A DNA stretch of 64,000 nt from Botryobacter ruber (GTDB lineage: Bacteria; Bacteroidota; Bacteroidia; Cytophagales; Hymenobacteraceae): contig NZ_QCZK02000024.1 of assembly GCF_003347595.2 (NCBI RefSeq), positions 372,001 through 436,000 on the forward strand, given 5' to 3'. This document shows positions 1-7,561 of this stretch, in pieces. A model generated the notes under the pieces. That model was not told the DNA's origin, searched no databases, and saw only the letters and a program-made list of their open reading frames with translations. Position 1 is the first letter of the stretch. The number at the start of each line of letters is the position of its first letter. The translations under genes were made by a program, and so were the position numbers.

Positions 1-557
1 ATCAGCACAGCCACTGCCACCACACCGGCCAGCAACAGGCTGCCAAATACGTACAGCGTACTGAGGCCCTGTTCCACACTATTGTACTTCTCGGTAAAGG
101 AACTGAAAAAGAAATCGCGGAGGCGGTCGAACTCGAAGAGCAGCGTTAAGCCCAAAGCCCCCAGCAGCATGAGCATGTCGATAAAACGTTCCGCGATCAC
201 CGTTCCAAAACCGGTATTTACAGGCAGGTTATCAGTACGTTTCAGGACACTGCACCGCACCACTTCCCCCATCCGGGGCAGCACCAGGTTGGCAAGGTAA
301 CCTATCATCATGGCATGGTAGGTATTGGCCAAGGACGGCTGGTAACCCGTTGGTTTTATCTGCAACTGCCAGCGGTAGGCCCTGCTTACATAAGCCACCA
401 CTCCCATTACCAGCGAAACGATGATCCAGAAGTAGTTGGCATGCTTGAATTCGGCCCACATTCTTTCAAAGTCGAGTTCTCTGAGGGCATACCACATCAG
501 AAAAACAGATACCCCCAGAAAGGAAATATACTTTAAAACAGAAAGCAGTTTGTTCAT
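1..557 (-). CDS. Flippase-like integral membrane protein, LPG synthase TM family (partial)
   Basis: The reading frame starts at the ATG whose complement is at 555-557 and stays open to the left edge, so only the first 185 residues are present. It begins MNKLLSVLKYISFLGVSVF and alternates hydrophobic segments (about residues 5-20, 39-56, 85-100, 130-150 and 165-185) with short basic loops. The stretch YVSRAYRWQLQIKP followed by MMIGYLANLVLPRMGEVVRC matches the conserved N-terminal half of the lysylphosphatidylglycerol synthase membrane-domain (UPF0104) family. Members are polytopic inner-membrane proteins thought to flip lipids or lipid-linked sugars; the substrate here cannot be told. It starts 9 bases after the panD stop, so it is probably cotranscribed with panD. 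Confidence 0.8.
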   Translation of the reverse strand, partial: MNKLLSVLKYISFLGVSVFLMWYALRELDFERMWAEFKHANYFWIIVSLVMGVVAYVSRAYRWQLQIKPTGYQPSLANTYHAMMIGYLANLVLPRMGEVVRCSVLKRTDNLPVNTGFGTVIAERFIDMLMLLGALGLTLLFEFDRLRDFFFSSFTEKYNSVEQGLSTLYVFGSLLLAGVVAVAVL

Positions 558-566
558 GCAGAAAAG

Positions 567-914
567 CTATACCAGGCGGTTGTGCTGGTCGGGGAAAATT
601 AAGGTTGGCTTGTGTGTTTTAGCGTCTTCGAACCGGATAGAACAATAGGAGATAACAATAACAATATCGCCCACCTGCACTTTGCGGGCAGCAGGCCCGT
701 TTAAACATACCGTGCCTGTACTTCTTTCGCCTTTGATAACGTACGTCTCGAACCGCTCGCCGTTGTTAATATTAACAATCTGTACTTTTTCATTCTCCAC
801 GATGTTGGCCGCATCCATCAGGTCCTCATCAATGGTAATGCTACCCACATAATGAAGCTCGGCCTGCGTAACCTTACACCGGTGAATTTTGGATTTTAAA
901 ACCTCGATTTGCAT
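567..914 (-). CDS. panD: Aspartate 1-decarboxylase proenzyme
   Basis: PanD makes beta-alanine from L-aspartate for pantothenate and coenzyme A. The 115-residue protein starts [20 protein letters not shown]. The family's self-cleavage site is exactly placed at Gly24-Ser25 in HYVGSIT, and the later NGPAAR motif is also present. I chose the ATG at 914 rather than the in-frame ATG at 959: 914 gives the normal family N-terminus and puts the Gly-Ser pair at 24-25, while the longer version adds 15 non-conserved residues that overlap a promoter-like TAACTTTG. It lies 89 bases downstream of panC on the same strand, so the two pathway genes are adjacent. Confidence 0.97.
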   Translation of the reverse strand: MQIEVLKSKIHRCKVTQAELHYVGSITIDEDLMDAANIVENEKVQIVNINNGERFETYVIKGERSTGTVCLNGPAARKVQVGDIVIVISYCSIRFEDAKTHKPTLIFPDQHNRLV

Positions 915-934
915 GGTTTGGTAAAATAAAAGCG

Positions 935-942
935 CAAAGTTA
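935..942 (-). promoter_or_regulatory. Probable -7 promoter element upstream of panD
   Basis: The minus strand reads TAACTTTG, an exact match to the Bacteroidota -7 consensus TAnnTTTG, 20 bases upstream of the panD ATG at 914. I see no clear TTG at the -33 position, so this is a one-box prediction. Confidence 0.45.
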
Positions 943-1003
943 TAGAATAAGCCGGACATTCACTATTAAAGGAAACGCAAGGCTCTTGTACAAGCTAAAC
1001 AAA

Positions 1004-1858
1004 CTACACTTCCTTTAAATTCACAAGCAGGTTATCGATAAGCCTTACCGGCCCTACATAGGCCGCAATGCAAAGCGCTACTTCCGGCAATGCCAGTACA
1101 TCCGTTACGGGTTGCATGGTTTTTGGATTGGCAATTTCAAAGTATTCCAGCTTTACCTGGTCTACCTGCTGCAGCGCACGGGCCACCTCTTCTTTTATTT
1201 CCGCAACGGATTTGCTGTGCAACTGTGCTTTCGCCAGCTGCAGTACCTTGTACAGGTTCACGGCCAGCTTGCGCTGCTCCGGGTCAAGCCTTTTGTTCCG
1301 CGACGACATCGCCAGCCCATCCTGCTCCCGCACTGTGGGGTAACATACCAGTTCCAGATCAAAACTCAGCGCCTGCACTATCTGCCGCACAATGGCCACC
1401 TGCTGCAGATCCTTTTGCCCGAAGTAGGCCCTGTGCGGCTGCACCAGGTTAAAAAACTTACTTACTACCGTCGCAACGCCACTAAAATGGCCCGGGCGGT
1501 GCTTTCCTTCCATCACGCCCTCCAGCTCTCCGAAACTAAATCGGAGCGGCGACTGTTCCGGATAAATATCCAATACTTCAGGCACAAACAGGTAGTCGCA
1601 GGCTACTGAGTTCAGTAATGCTATATCCTGTTCTAATGCGCGGGGATAGAGCTTATAGTCATCGGAGTTGTTAAACTGTATCGGATTGATAAAGATGCTA
1701 CAAACAGTAATATCATTTTCTTGTGCGGCGGCACGCAGCAGTTGCAGGTGCCCCTCATGCAAAGCACCCATAGTAGGTACAAAGCCGATGCTTTTTCCAC
1801 TGCAACGAAGTGCCTGTACAACTGCCCGGAGGGAATTCCCCTTCTCAATAACTTCCAT
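1004..1858 (-). CDS. panC: Pantothenate synthetase
   Basis: PanC joins pantoate and beta-alanine with ATP, via a pantoyl-adenylate, to give pantothenate in the cytoplasm. The 284-residue length is normal. The nucleotidyltransferase HxGH-type site is at residues 34-37 (TMGALHEGH), the conserved EGKHRPGHFSGVATVV pantoate-binding region at about 118-132, GQKD at 147-150, and the KMSKS-like loop SSRNKRL at 185-191. The next gene downstream is panD, which supplies its beta-alanine. A promoter-like TACTTTTG lies 40 bases upstream, back to back with the promoter of the divergent glycosyltransferase-like gene. Confidence 0.98.
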   Translation of the reverse strand: MEVIEKGNSLRAVVQALRCSGKSIGFVPTMGALHEGHLQLLRAAAQENDITVCSIFINPIQFNNSDDYKLYPRALEQDIALLNSVACDYLFVPEVLDIYPEQSPLRFSFGELEGVMEGKHRPGHFSGVATVVSKFFNLVQPHRAYFGQKDLQQVAIVRQIVQALSFDLELVCYPTVREQDGLAMSSRNKRLDPEQRKLAVNLYKVLQLAKAQLHSKSVAEIKEEVARALQQVDQVKLEYFEIANPKTMQPVTDVLALPEVALCIAAYVGPVRLIDNLLVNLKEV

Positions 1859-1898
1859 GTGAGCGGATTTTTCTAAATTTTAAACCGGTGAAGGCCGA

Positions 1899-1906
1899 CA
1901 AAAGTA
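1899..1906 (-). promoter_or_regulatory. Probable -7 promoter element upstream of panC
   Basis: The minus strand reads TACTTTTG, matching TAnnTTTG, 40 bases upstream of the panC ATG. It lies within 20 bases of the -33 box of the divergent promoter, so the two transcription starts may compete. Confidence 0.5.
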
Positions 1907-1923
1907 ACTTATAGCCGAAAAAA

Positions 1924-1954
1924 TTGAAAATTAGAAAAATTTTGACTAATTTTG
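1924..1954 (+). promoter_or_regulatory. Bacteroidota-type promoter for the GT5/DUF4270 genes
   Basis: TTG at 1924-1926 and TAATTTTG at 1947-1954 are separated by 20 bases, fitting the Bacteroidota -33 TTG / -7 TAnnTTTG promoter. It lies 42 bases before the ATG at 1997 in the divergent gap with panC. This is the best-formed promoter in the window. Confidence 0.65.
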
Positions 1955-1996
1955 CACGTCCCATTACTATTGCGTTTTAATTTTAATATCATATCC

Positions 1997-2809
1997 ATGT
2001 CCAAATTGCGAATCTTATACATTGCCACCGAAATCCTTCCATTTTTACAGACTACCAAGGTAGCAGAGTTTTTGCAGACCTTACCACAGGGTATGCAGGA
2101 ACGAGGGATGGAAATCCGCATTTTTGTTCCAAGATTCGGCTTAATTAACGAGCGTAAAAACCGATTGCATGAGGTTGTGCGTCTTTCTGGTATTAACATA
2201 GCCGTTGGAGATGATGAAAAACCACTTGTAATCAAAGTAGCTTCAATTCCGAATGCTAAGTTACAGGTTTATTTTATTGACAACGAAGACTATTTTCACA
2301 GAAAATCCGTTTTTGTTGACAAGAACAATAAATTTCACCAGGATAACGACGAGCGGGCCATCTTCTTCTGCAAAGGAGTACTGGAAACCGTGAAGAAACT
2401 TGGCTGGCAACCAGATATTGTACACTGTAATGACTGGATGACGGGCCTTGTTCCCATGTACCTGAAGACTACCTTTAAAAAAGATCCGATATTTAAAGAT
2501 GCAAAGTCTATCTTTACGGTTTATAACCACGACTACCAGCATAAATTTGGCAGCGATTTGCTGGCAAAGGTAAAAATGCTGGATATTGATGACAGCATGC
2601 TGACACACCTGGAGTCTGGTGATATCGACAGCTTTATTAAAATAGGTATGCACTACGCTGACTCTGTTATCAAAACGAATGAGGATTTCAGTGAAAACAT
2701 AAACGCGCTTTTTACTGATTTTACTCAGACAAACTGCATTAACACCATCAGCGCCGACGACAACTTATTAGATTCTTACTACAACCTGTATAATGAACTT
2801 AGCCGTTAG
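1997..2809 (+). CDS. Starch/glycogen synthase catalytic-domain-like protein (GT5 N-terminal domain only)
   Basis: The 270-residue protein begins MSKLRILYIATEILPF. It resembles the N-terminal Rossmann half of GT5 glycogen synthases, with PDIVHCNDWMTGLVPMYLK at about 135-155 matching their HxHDWxT region. Full enzymes are about 480 residues; the entire C-terminal ADP-glucose-binding half is missing, and the usual N-terminal KxGGLGDV loop reads TTKVAEFLQTLP. Synthase activity is therefore doubtful, and a structural or regulatory role is as likely. I chose the ATG at 1997 over 1952 because 1952 would place the start between the promoter and the first conserved strand. Its last 17 bases overlap the DUF4270 gene, indicating coupled translation. 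Confidence 0.85.
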   Translation: MSKLRILYIATEILPFLQTTKVAEFLQTLPQGMQERGMEIRIFVPRFGLINERKNRLHEVVRLSGINIAVGDDEKPLVIKVASIPNAKLQVYFIDNEDYFHRKSVFVDKNNKFHQDNDERAIFFCKGVLETVKKLGWQPDIVHCNDWMTGLVPMYLKTTFKKDPIFKDAKSIFTVYNHDYQHKFGSDLLAKVKMLDIDDSMLTHLESGDIDSFIKIGMHYADSVIKTNEDFSENINALFTDFTQTNCINTISADDNLLDSYYNLYNELSR

Positions 2810-4187
2810 GAGACTTTTTCTTTTCTTCTTTTCTATTACTGCCCTTAGCGCCTGTGACGACCCGAATGAAATTGGACTTGAATTGCAGGAGGGCAACCAA
2901 ATCGGGACCGAATTTACTGATACAATTACCATCAATACAGGTACTGTACTTTTAAGCGACTCTGTTTCTTCGTTCAAACTTACGCCATCTTTGGTTGGGT
3001 ATTACGCCGACCCTGTGCTTAACACCCAAACGGCAACGACCTACACTGAGGTTGGAGCAGGCAGCTCTGATCTTACGACGTTAGCCAATGGCACAACCCT
3101 GACCCTTGACTCGCTGGTGCTCACCCTCGACTACTCCTTTATTTATGGAGAAAAGTCAGCGGCCTTAACCGTGAGTGTACACGAGTTAACAGAAGGCTTT
3201 TCGGAAAGGGGCTCCTATTTCACCAACTCTACGCTCGCATATAAACCAAATCCTGTTGGCTCGACGACGTTTACACCAAGTATTCTCAAAACCAAGGTTA
3301 CAAACGTAGATTCTGCCGTAGTAGCCAGAATTAAACTGGATGCGGATTTTGCCCAAACCTTACTGGAACAGGCGGGTCAGGAAAGCCTGGCATCGCAGCA
3401 GAAGTTTAATAATTTCTTAAAAGGGATCGCCCTTGTTCCGTCTACTGATAATCCGGCCAGTATTGTAGGTTTCAATATGAATTCTACAGCAACAGCCATG
3501 CGGTTGTATTATAAGGCAGGCACAGAAGCAACGCAGAAAGTACATGTGTTCAATTTTTCGGGCAGCGACGTCCGAAACTTTTACAGTGTAACAGCAGACC
3601 GTGCAGGAACTACCCTTGCCACCCTGGAAGGGAATGGCAGCTTTGTACCTGCTTCTGAAACCGGAAACGAGAGCTTCGTTCAGGCAAATACACAACTACT
3701 AACTAAAATTACGTTCCCGCACCTGGATGAATTCAGGGAGAAAAAAGGAAACATTATTATTAACCGTGCAGAGCTGATTTTACCGGTGACGCCTTCTTCA
3801 AACAGCACACTGCCGTCGCATCCAGCCTTTGTATTGTATGAAGCGACCAACTCTAACCGCATTAAAAGGAATGCTGCAGGGTTGCCTTTAGCCGTACAGC
3901 AGGAAGGAACCTATAACCTGAACTCTACACTTTATCCTGCAACGGTAGCCTATAACGCCAGTAAAAACCACTATCGCCTGAACATGACTTCTTTTGTTCA
4001 GGGGATTATCTACGGCAACAAAGAGAATACAGGACTGCTGTTATCATCAGGCAACGCAAGTGTTGTATCCGGTAGCCAGGTTAGCGAACGCCAGGTAACG
4101 CCGGAGCCACGTCCTTATAGAACCATCATTAGTAACACAGCCGCAGAGCCTGTAAAACTGCTTATCTATTACTCAAAACTAAATTAA
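2793..4187 (+). CDS. DUF4270 lipoprotein
   Basis: The 464-residue protein has a lipoprotein signal peptide: MNLAVRRLFLFFF, then the lipobox LSAC with Cys21, followed by Asp-Asp. The mature start DPNEIGLELQEGNQIGTEFTDT is characteristic of the DUF4270 family, which is restricted to Bacteroidota; the rest is Ser/Thr-rich beta-strand sequence. It is presumably anchored in the outer membrane or facing the periplasm; its molecular role is unknown. It starts inside the preceding GT5-like gene (17-base overlap) and lies 53 bases upstream of glmS. As I recall, this order recurs in the phylum, which suggests a link to envelope sugar metabolism, but that link is inference. Confidence 0.9.
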   Translation: MNLAVRRLFLFFFSITALSACDDPNEIGLELQEGNQIGTEFTDTITINTGTVLLSDSVSSFKLTPSLVGYYADPVLNTQTATTYTEVGAGSSDLTTLANGTTLTLDSLVLTLDYSFIYGEKSAALTVSVHELTEGFSERGSYFTNSTLAYKPNPVGSTTFTPSILKTKVTNVDSAVVARIKLDADFAQTLLEQAGQESLASQQKFNNFLKGIALVPSTDNPASIVGFNMNSTATAMRLYYKAGTEATQKVHVFNFSGSDVRNFYSVTADRAGTTLATLEGNGSFVPASETGNESFVQANTQLLTKITFPHLDEFREKKGNIIINRAELILPVTPSSNSTLPSHPAFVLYEATNSNRIKRNAAGLPLAVQQEGTYNLNSTLYPATVAYNASKNHYRLNMTSFVQGIIYGNKENTGLLLSSGNASVVSGSQVSERQVTPEPRPYRTIISNTAAEPVKLLIYYSKLN

Positions 4188-4198
4188 CACTGTTTCTG

Positions 4199-4224
4199 AC
4201 AGGTGCTGTTAGGCACCTGTTTTA
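4199..4224 (+). terminator. Hairpin between the DUF4270 gene and glmS
   Basis: ACAGGTGC at 4199-4206 pairs with GCACCTGT at 4213-4220 (8 bp, 6-base loop), followed by a short T run. It could be a weak terminator or an attenuating hairpin just ahead of glmS. Confidence 0.5.
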
Positions 4225-4240
4225 CTAGAAAGACAAATTT

Positions 4241-6076
4241 ATGTGTGGTATTGTTGCTTATGTAGGACACCGCGAAGCATGTCCTATTATTATTAAAGGG
4301 CTTAAACGCCTGGAATACCGGGGCTACGACAGTGCCGGTATTGCACTCATGAACGGCGACCTGAATGTATATAAGAAGAAAGGAAAAGTAGCTGATTTAG
4401 AAGCCTTTATTTCTGACAAGGATGTACATGGCAATATTGGCATGGGCCATACGCGTTGGGCAACACACGGTGAGCCAAACGATGTAAATGCGCACCCACA
4501 TTACTCCAGTTCCAGGAATATCGCCATTATCCACAACGGGATCATCGAAAACTATGCAGCCCTGAAAACGCTCTTGATAAGCAAAGGACATACCTTCCAG
4601 AGCGAAACGGACTCCGAGGTTTTCATCAACCTGATTGAAGATATCCGGATAAACAACAACTGCACGCTGGTAGAGGCTGTACGCCTGGCGCTGCACGAGG
4701 TAGTTGGCGCCTATGCTATTGTAGTGCTTTCAAAAGACGATCCGAACCAGTTGGTAGCAGCCCGCAAAGGAAGCCCGCTGGTGTTAGGCATTGGAAAAGG
4801 CGAATACTTCCTGGCATCCGATGCTACACCAATCATTGAGTATACCAACGAAGTGGTGTACCTGAAAGACTACGAGCTGGCAGTTATAAAAGACGGTGAA
4901 CTCGACATTCGCTCAAAAGAAGATATTAAGCAGACGCCTTATATCCAGCACCTGGAGCTAACACTCGATTCGATTGAAAAGGGTGGTTATGAGCATTTCA
5001 TGCTGAAGGAAATATTTGAGCAGCCACGCTCAATCATGGACAGCATGAGAGGCAGAATGATTGTGGAAAGCAATCATTTGATGATGGGCGGTATTCGCGA
5101 GTTTGAAAACAAATTTGCGAATGCAGAGCGTATCCTGATTGTAGCCTGTGGTACCTCGTGGCATGCCGGTCTGGTAGCCGAATACCTGATCGAAGATTTT
5201 GCCCGCATTCCGGTTGAGGTGGAGTATGCTTCCGAATTCCGTTACCGCAACCCGATTGTTCGGGAGCGGGATATTGTAATTGCCATCTCACAGTCCGGCG
5301 AAACTGCTGATACGTTAGCGGCCATCGAGCTTGCCAAATCAAAAGGGGCCACCATTTTTGGTATTTGCAACGTGGTTGGTTCTTCTATTGCCAGAGCTAC
5401 CGATGCAGGCGCCTATACACACGCAGGTCCTGAAATTGGTGTGGCCAGTACCAAAGCCTTTACAGCCCAGGTTACGGTGCTGACACTGATCTCGATGATT
5501 ATCGGCAGCAAGCGTGGTACGCTTGAAACATCTAAGCTGCACCAGTTGATGGCTGAGCTGGAAAATATACCAGCCAAAGTAGAGCAGGCGCTTGCGCTGG
5601 ATGAGCAGATCAAACGTATTGCAGCGCAGTACCAGGATGCTACTAACTTTATCTATTTAGGACGTGGCTACAATTATCCTGTTGCACTGGAAGGTGCGCT
5701 GAAGCTGAAAGAGATATCCTACATTCACGCTGAAGGCTATCCTGCAGCTGAAATGAAGCACGGCCCGATTGCCCTGATAGACGAGCAGATGCCTGTGGTG
5801 GTAATCGCCACGAAAGATAGCTCGTACGAAAAAATTGTTTCGAACATCCAGGAAGTGCGGGCACGTAAAGGAAAAGTAATTGCGGTTGTTACAGAAGGTG
5901 ATACCACCATTCCAACCATGGCTGACCACGTGATAGAGGTGCCGGAAACAAGCGAACACCTGGCGCCCTTGCTGTCTGTTATCCCACTGCAGTTGCTTTC
6001 TTACCACATTGCCGTAATGCGCGGATGTAACGTAGACCAGCCCCGTAACCTGGCAAAATCAGTTACAGTTGAATAA
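4241..6076 (+). CDS. glmS: Glutamine--fructose-6-phosphate aminotransferase (isomerizing)
   Basis: GlmS converts fructose-6-phosphate and glutamine into glucosamine-6-phosphate, the first committed step toward UDP-GlcNAc for peptidoglycan and LPS. The 611-residue length is standard. Cys2 of MCGIVAYVG is the N-terminal nucleophile of the glutaminase domain, with GHTRWATHG at about 70-78 and HNGIIENY at about 98-105. Two SIS domains follow; ACGTSWHAGLVAEYL is the start of the first and SQSGETADT its sugar-phosphate loop. The C-terminus ends NLAKSVTVE as in the family. I see no glmS ribozyme upstream; only 53 bases separate it from the previous gene. Confidence 0.98.
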   Translation: MCGIVAYVGHREACPIIIKGLKRLEYRGYDSAGIALMNGDLNVYKKKGKVADLEAFISDKDVHGNIGMGHTRWATHGEPNDVNAHPHYSSSRNIAIIHNGIIENYAALKTLLISKGHTFQSETDSEVFINLIEDIRINNNCTLVEAVRLALHEVVGAYAIVVLSKDDPNQLVAARKGSPLVLGIGKGEYFLASDATPIIEYTNEVVYLKDYELAVIKDGELDIRSKEDIKQTPYIQHLELTLDSIEKGGYEHFMLKEIFEQPRSIMDSMRGRMIVESNHLMMGGIREFENKFANAERILIVACGTSWHAGLVAEYLIEDFARIPVEVEYASEFRYRNPIVRERDIVIAISQSGETADTLAAIELAKSKGATIFGICNVVGSSIARATDAGAYTHAGPEIGVASTKAFTAQVTVLTLISMIIGSKRGTLETSKLHQLMAELENIPAKVEQALALDEQIKRIAAQYQDATNFIYLGRGYNYPVALEGALKLKEISYIHAEGYPAAEMKHGPIALIDEQMPVVVIATKDSSYEKIVSNIQEVRARKGKVIAVVTEGDTTIPTMADHVIEVPETSEHLAPLLSVIPLQLLSYHIAVMRGCNVDQPRNLAKSVTVE

Positions 6077-6100
6077 GAAGAGTAACTAAAGCTATAGCGA

Positions 6101-6138
6101 AGCGGCTGTTCCGGTTATACGGGGCAGCCGCTTTTGCT
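6101..6138 (+). terminator. Rho-independent terminator of glmS
   Basis: AGCGGCTG (6101-6108) pairs with CAGCCGCT (6125-6132) and is followed by TTTTGCTTTT, 24 bases after the glmS stop codon. Confidence 0.8.
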
Positions 6139-6170
6139 TTTATCATTCCGCTACAATTTCTCCCATAGAA

Positions 6171-6200
6171 GAGCTGCAGCGGCTATGGTGACGGGAGCAG
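6171..6200 (+). repeat. REP-like element (GGCTGTGGTGGCAG family), copy 1
   Basis: The copy contains GCAGCGGCTATGGTGACGGGAGCAG, close to the family core GGCTGTGGTGGCAGGAGCAG. It is the first of three copies between the convergent glmS and dehydrogenase genes and lies in inverted orientation to the next one. Confidence 0.65.
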
Positions 6201-6243
6201 CATAACAATAACTGCTAAAATGTGCGGTTAAGCCAGTGTAAAT

Positions 6244-6273
6244 GTTGCTGCACCTGCCACCATAGCCACAGCA
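6244..6273 (-). repeat. REP-like element, copy 2
   Basis: On the minus strand the copy reads GTGCTGTGGCTATGGTGGCA and then GGTGCAGCAA. It is inverted relative to copies 1 and 3, so the three together could fold into a large stem-loop. Confidence 0.65.
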
Positions 6274-6290
6274 CAAGCCAACTTATGCAG

Positions 6291-6320
6291 GCAGCGCAGA
6301 GACTATGGTAACAGCTGCAG
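6291..6320 (+). repeat. REP-like element, copy 3 (degenerate)
   Basis: The copy reads GCAGCGCAGAGACTATGGTA followed by ACAGCTGCAG. It keeps the CTATGGT core and the flanking GCAG blocks but has several substitutions. Confidence 0.5.
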
Positions 6321-6357
6321 AAACATTCCAAACGGAGAAGCGGCGCAAAACATGCAG

Positions 6358-7035
6358 TTAAAAAGTCTCCGACTTCAGGGCCTTTGTCTTTAGCAGCGGA
6401 CAAATTTTGTAGCGCTCTTCCCGAGTGTCGTTGTACACCGCCTCCAGTACTTTACAAACCGTTTGCAAGCCCAGTTGGTTTGCCCACTCAAAAGGCCCCT
6501 TCGGATAATTTGTGCCGAGTTTCATGCTTAAATCTACGTGGGAGCTGCTTGCGGTTTTTTCCTGCACAGTGTAACAGGCCTCGTTGATGATCATACAAAT
6601 AATACGGGGCGTCACCATTCCTACCCGGTCCTCAACCAGTAAAATGTCAGTACCCAACTGCTTACATATTGTCCCAAGTTCCTCCTCATCGGCAGCGTAA
6701 AGCAGGCTCACCTCTAACACCGGACGGTTGAAAAGCGTAGGCAGGCCATTGAAGCCAAACAAGGTGCAGGAGAAATCCTGCGCAGCAGCTACCGAAGCGA
6801 GTTGTACCAGCACGGCATTCACGAAAACCGTGAGGTGACTGTAGCCGGCATACACCCGAAGCTGCTCAGGATTCTCTGTCAGCAAGAAATCGAATACCAC
6901 ATCCGTCTGCTCCAGGTGTGGCGGAAGTTCCCCGTGCTTTTGCAGATAAACTGGCTGTAGCCCGGCTTCCTTGTCAGCAAACTTAGCTTTGAATTCTGCA
7001 GCCATTTCAGGTGGCGCCAAAACAACTATCCGCAT
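6358..7035 (-). CDS. 3-hydroxyacyl-CoA dehydrogenase family protein
   Basis: This 225-residue protein starts MRIVVLAPPE. Residues 1-125 look like a shortened, degenerate Rossmann domain without the usual GxGxxG. From about 135 onward, DRVGMVTPRIICMIINEA, then MKLGTNYPKGPFEWANQLGL and ERYKICPLL, match the C-terminal helical domain of 3-hydroxybutyryl-CoA dehydrogenases. In that family a fatty-acid or butanoate role would be usual, but the weak NAD-binding motif makes catalysis uncertain. I used the ATG at 7035; an in-frame ATG at 7065 would add ten residues before the first strand. It is divergent from ridA, only 45 bases apart. Confidence 0.8.
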   Translation of the reverse strand: MRIVVLAPPEMAAEFKAKFADKEAGLQPVYLQKHGELPPHLEQTDVVFDFLLTENPEQLRVYAGYSHLTVFVNAVLVQLASVAAAQDFSCTLFGFNGLPTLFNRPVLEVSLLYAADEEELGTICKQLGTDILLVEDRVGMVTPRIICMIINEACYTVQEKTASSSHVDLSMKLGTNYPKGPFEWANQLGLQTVCKVLEAVYNDTREERYKICPLLKTKALKSETF

Positions 7036-7042
7036 ATTTCTG

Positions 7043-7050
7043 TACTTTTG
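7043..7050 (+). promoter_or_regulatory. Probable -7 promoter element of ridA
   Basis: TACTTTTG matches TAnnTTTG and lies 30 bases upstream of the ridA ATG. I see no good -33 box. Confidence 0.4.
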
Positions 7051-7080
7051 GGATGAAAGATTCAAAACAAACTATACATT

Positions 7081-7461
7081 ATGGCACATACCATCATCAA
7101 CTCATCTAACGCTCCTGCTCCTATCGGGCCTTATAGCCAGGCAACCATGGCTAACGGTGTTCTTTATGTTTCCGGTCAGATAGCCCTTGATCCGCAAAGC
7201 GGCGACTTAGTGAACGCGGACATCGAAACCGAAACGCACCAGGTTATGAAAAACCTGAAAGCCATTTTAGAAGAGGCCGGTCTTGGTTTTGAGCATGTGC
7301 TGAAGTGCAGCATCTTTGTAAAAGACTTAAATAATTTCGGACGAATCAACACCACCTACGGCAGCTACTTTACCAGCAACCCGCCTGCCCGCGAAACAGT
7401 AGAGGTGAGCCGTCTGCCCAAAGATGTAAACGTAGAAATCTCCTGTATCGCTGCGAAATAG
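7081..7461 (+). CDS. ridA: Enamine/imine deaminase, RidA family
   Basis: The 126-residue protein matches RidA (YjgF/YER057c/UK114) along its whole length: APAPIGPYSQA near the start, LYVSGQIALDP at about 27-37, and RETVEVSRLPKDVNVEISCIA at the end. The Arg of PPARETV is the carboxylate-binding catalytic residue of the family. RidA is a cytosolic trimer that hydrolyses reactive 2-aminoacrylate and related enamines released by PLP enzymes. It appears monocistronic, with its own promoter-like element and a strong hairpin 14 bases after the stop codon. Confidence 0.97.
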   Translation: MAHTIINSSNAPAPIGPYSQATMANGVLYVSGQIALDPQSGDLVNADIETETHQVMKNLKAILEEAGLGFEHVLKCSIFVKDLNNFGRINTTYGSYFTSNPPARETVEVSRLPKDVNVEISCIAAK

Positions 7462-7475
7462 GTAGCTACAGTGCT

Positions 7476-7524
7476 AAACAGCGCAGCAGCACCTGCAACA
7501 TTCCGCAGGCATGCTGCGCTGTTT
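7476..7524 (+). terminator. Long hairpin downstream of ridA
   Basis: AAACAGCGCAGCA (7476-7488) pairs perfectly with TGCTGCGCTGTTT (7512-7524), a 13-bp stem, with a second inner pairing CCTGC/GCAGG. It can serve both ridA and the convergent YihY-family gene. Confidence 0.7.
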
Positions 7525-7561
7525 GTAACCCGTCAGCCACTCCAGATGCTGTTCCTGCGCC

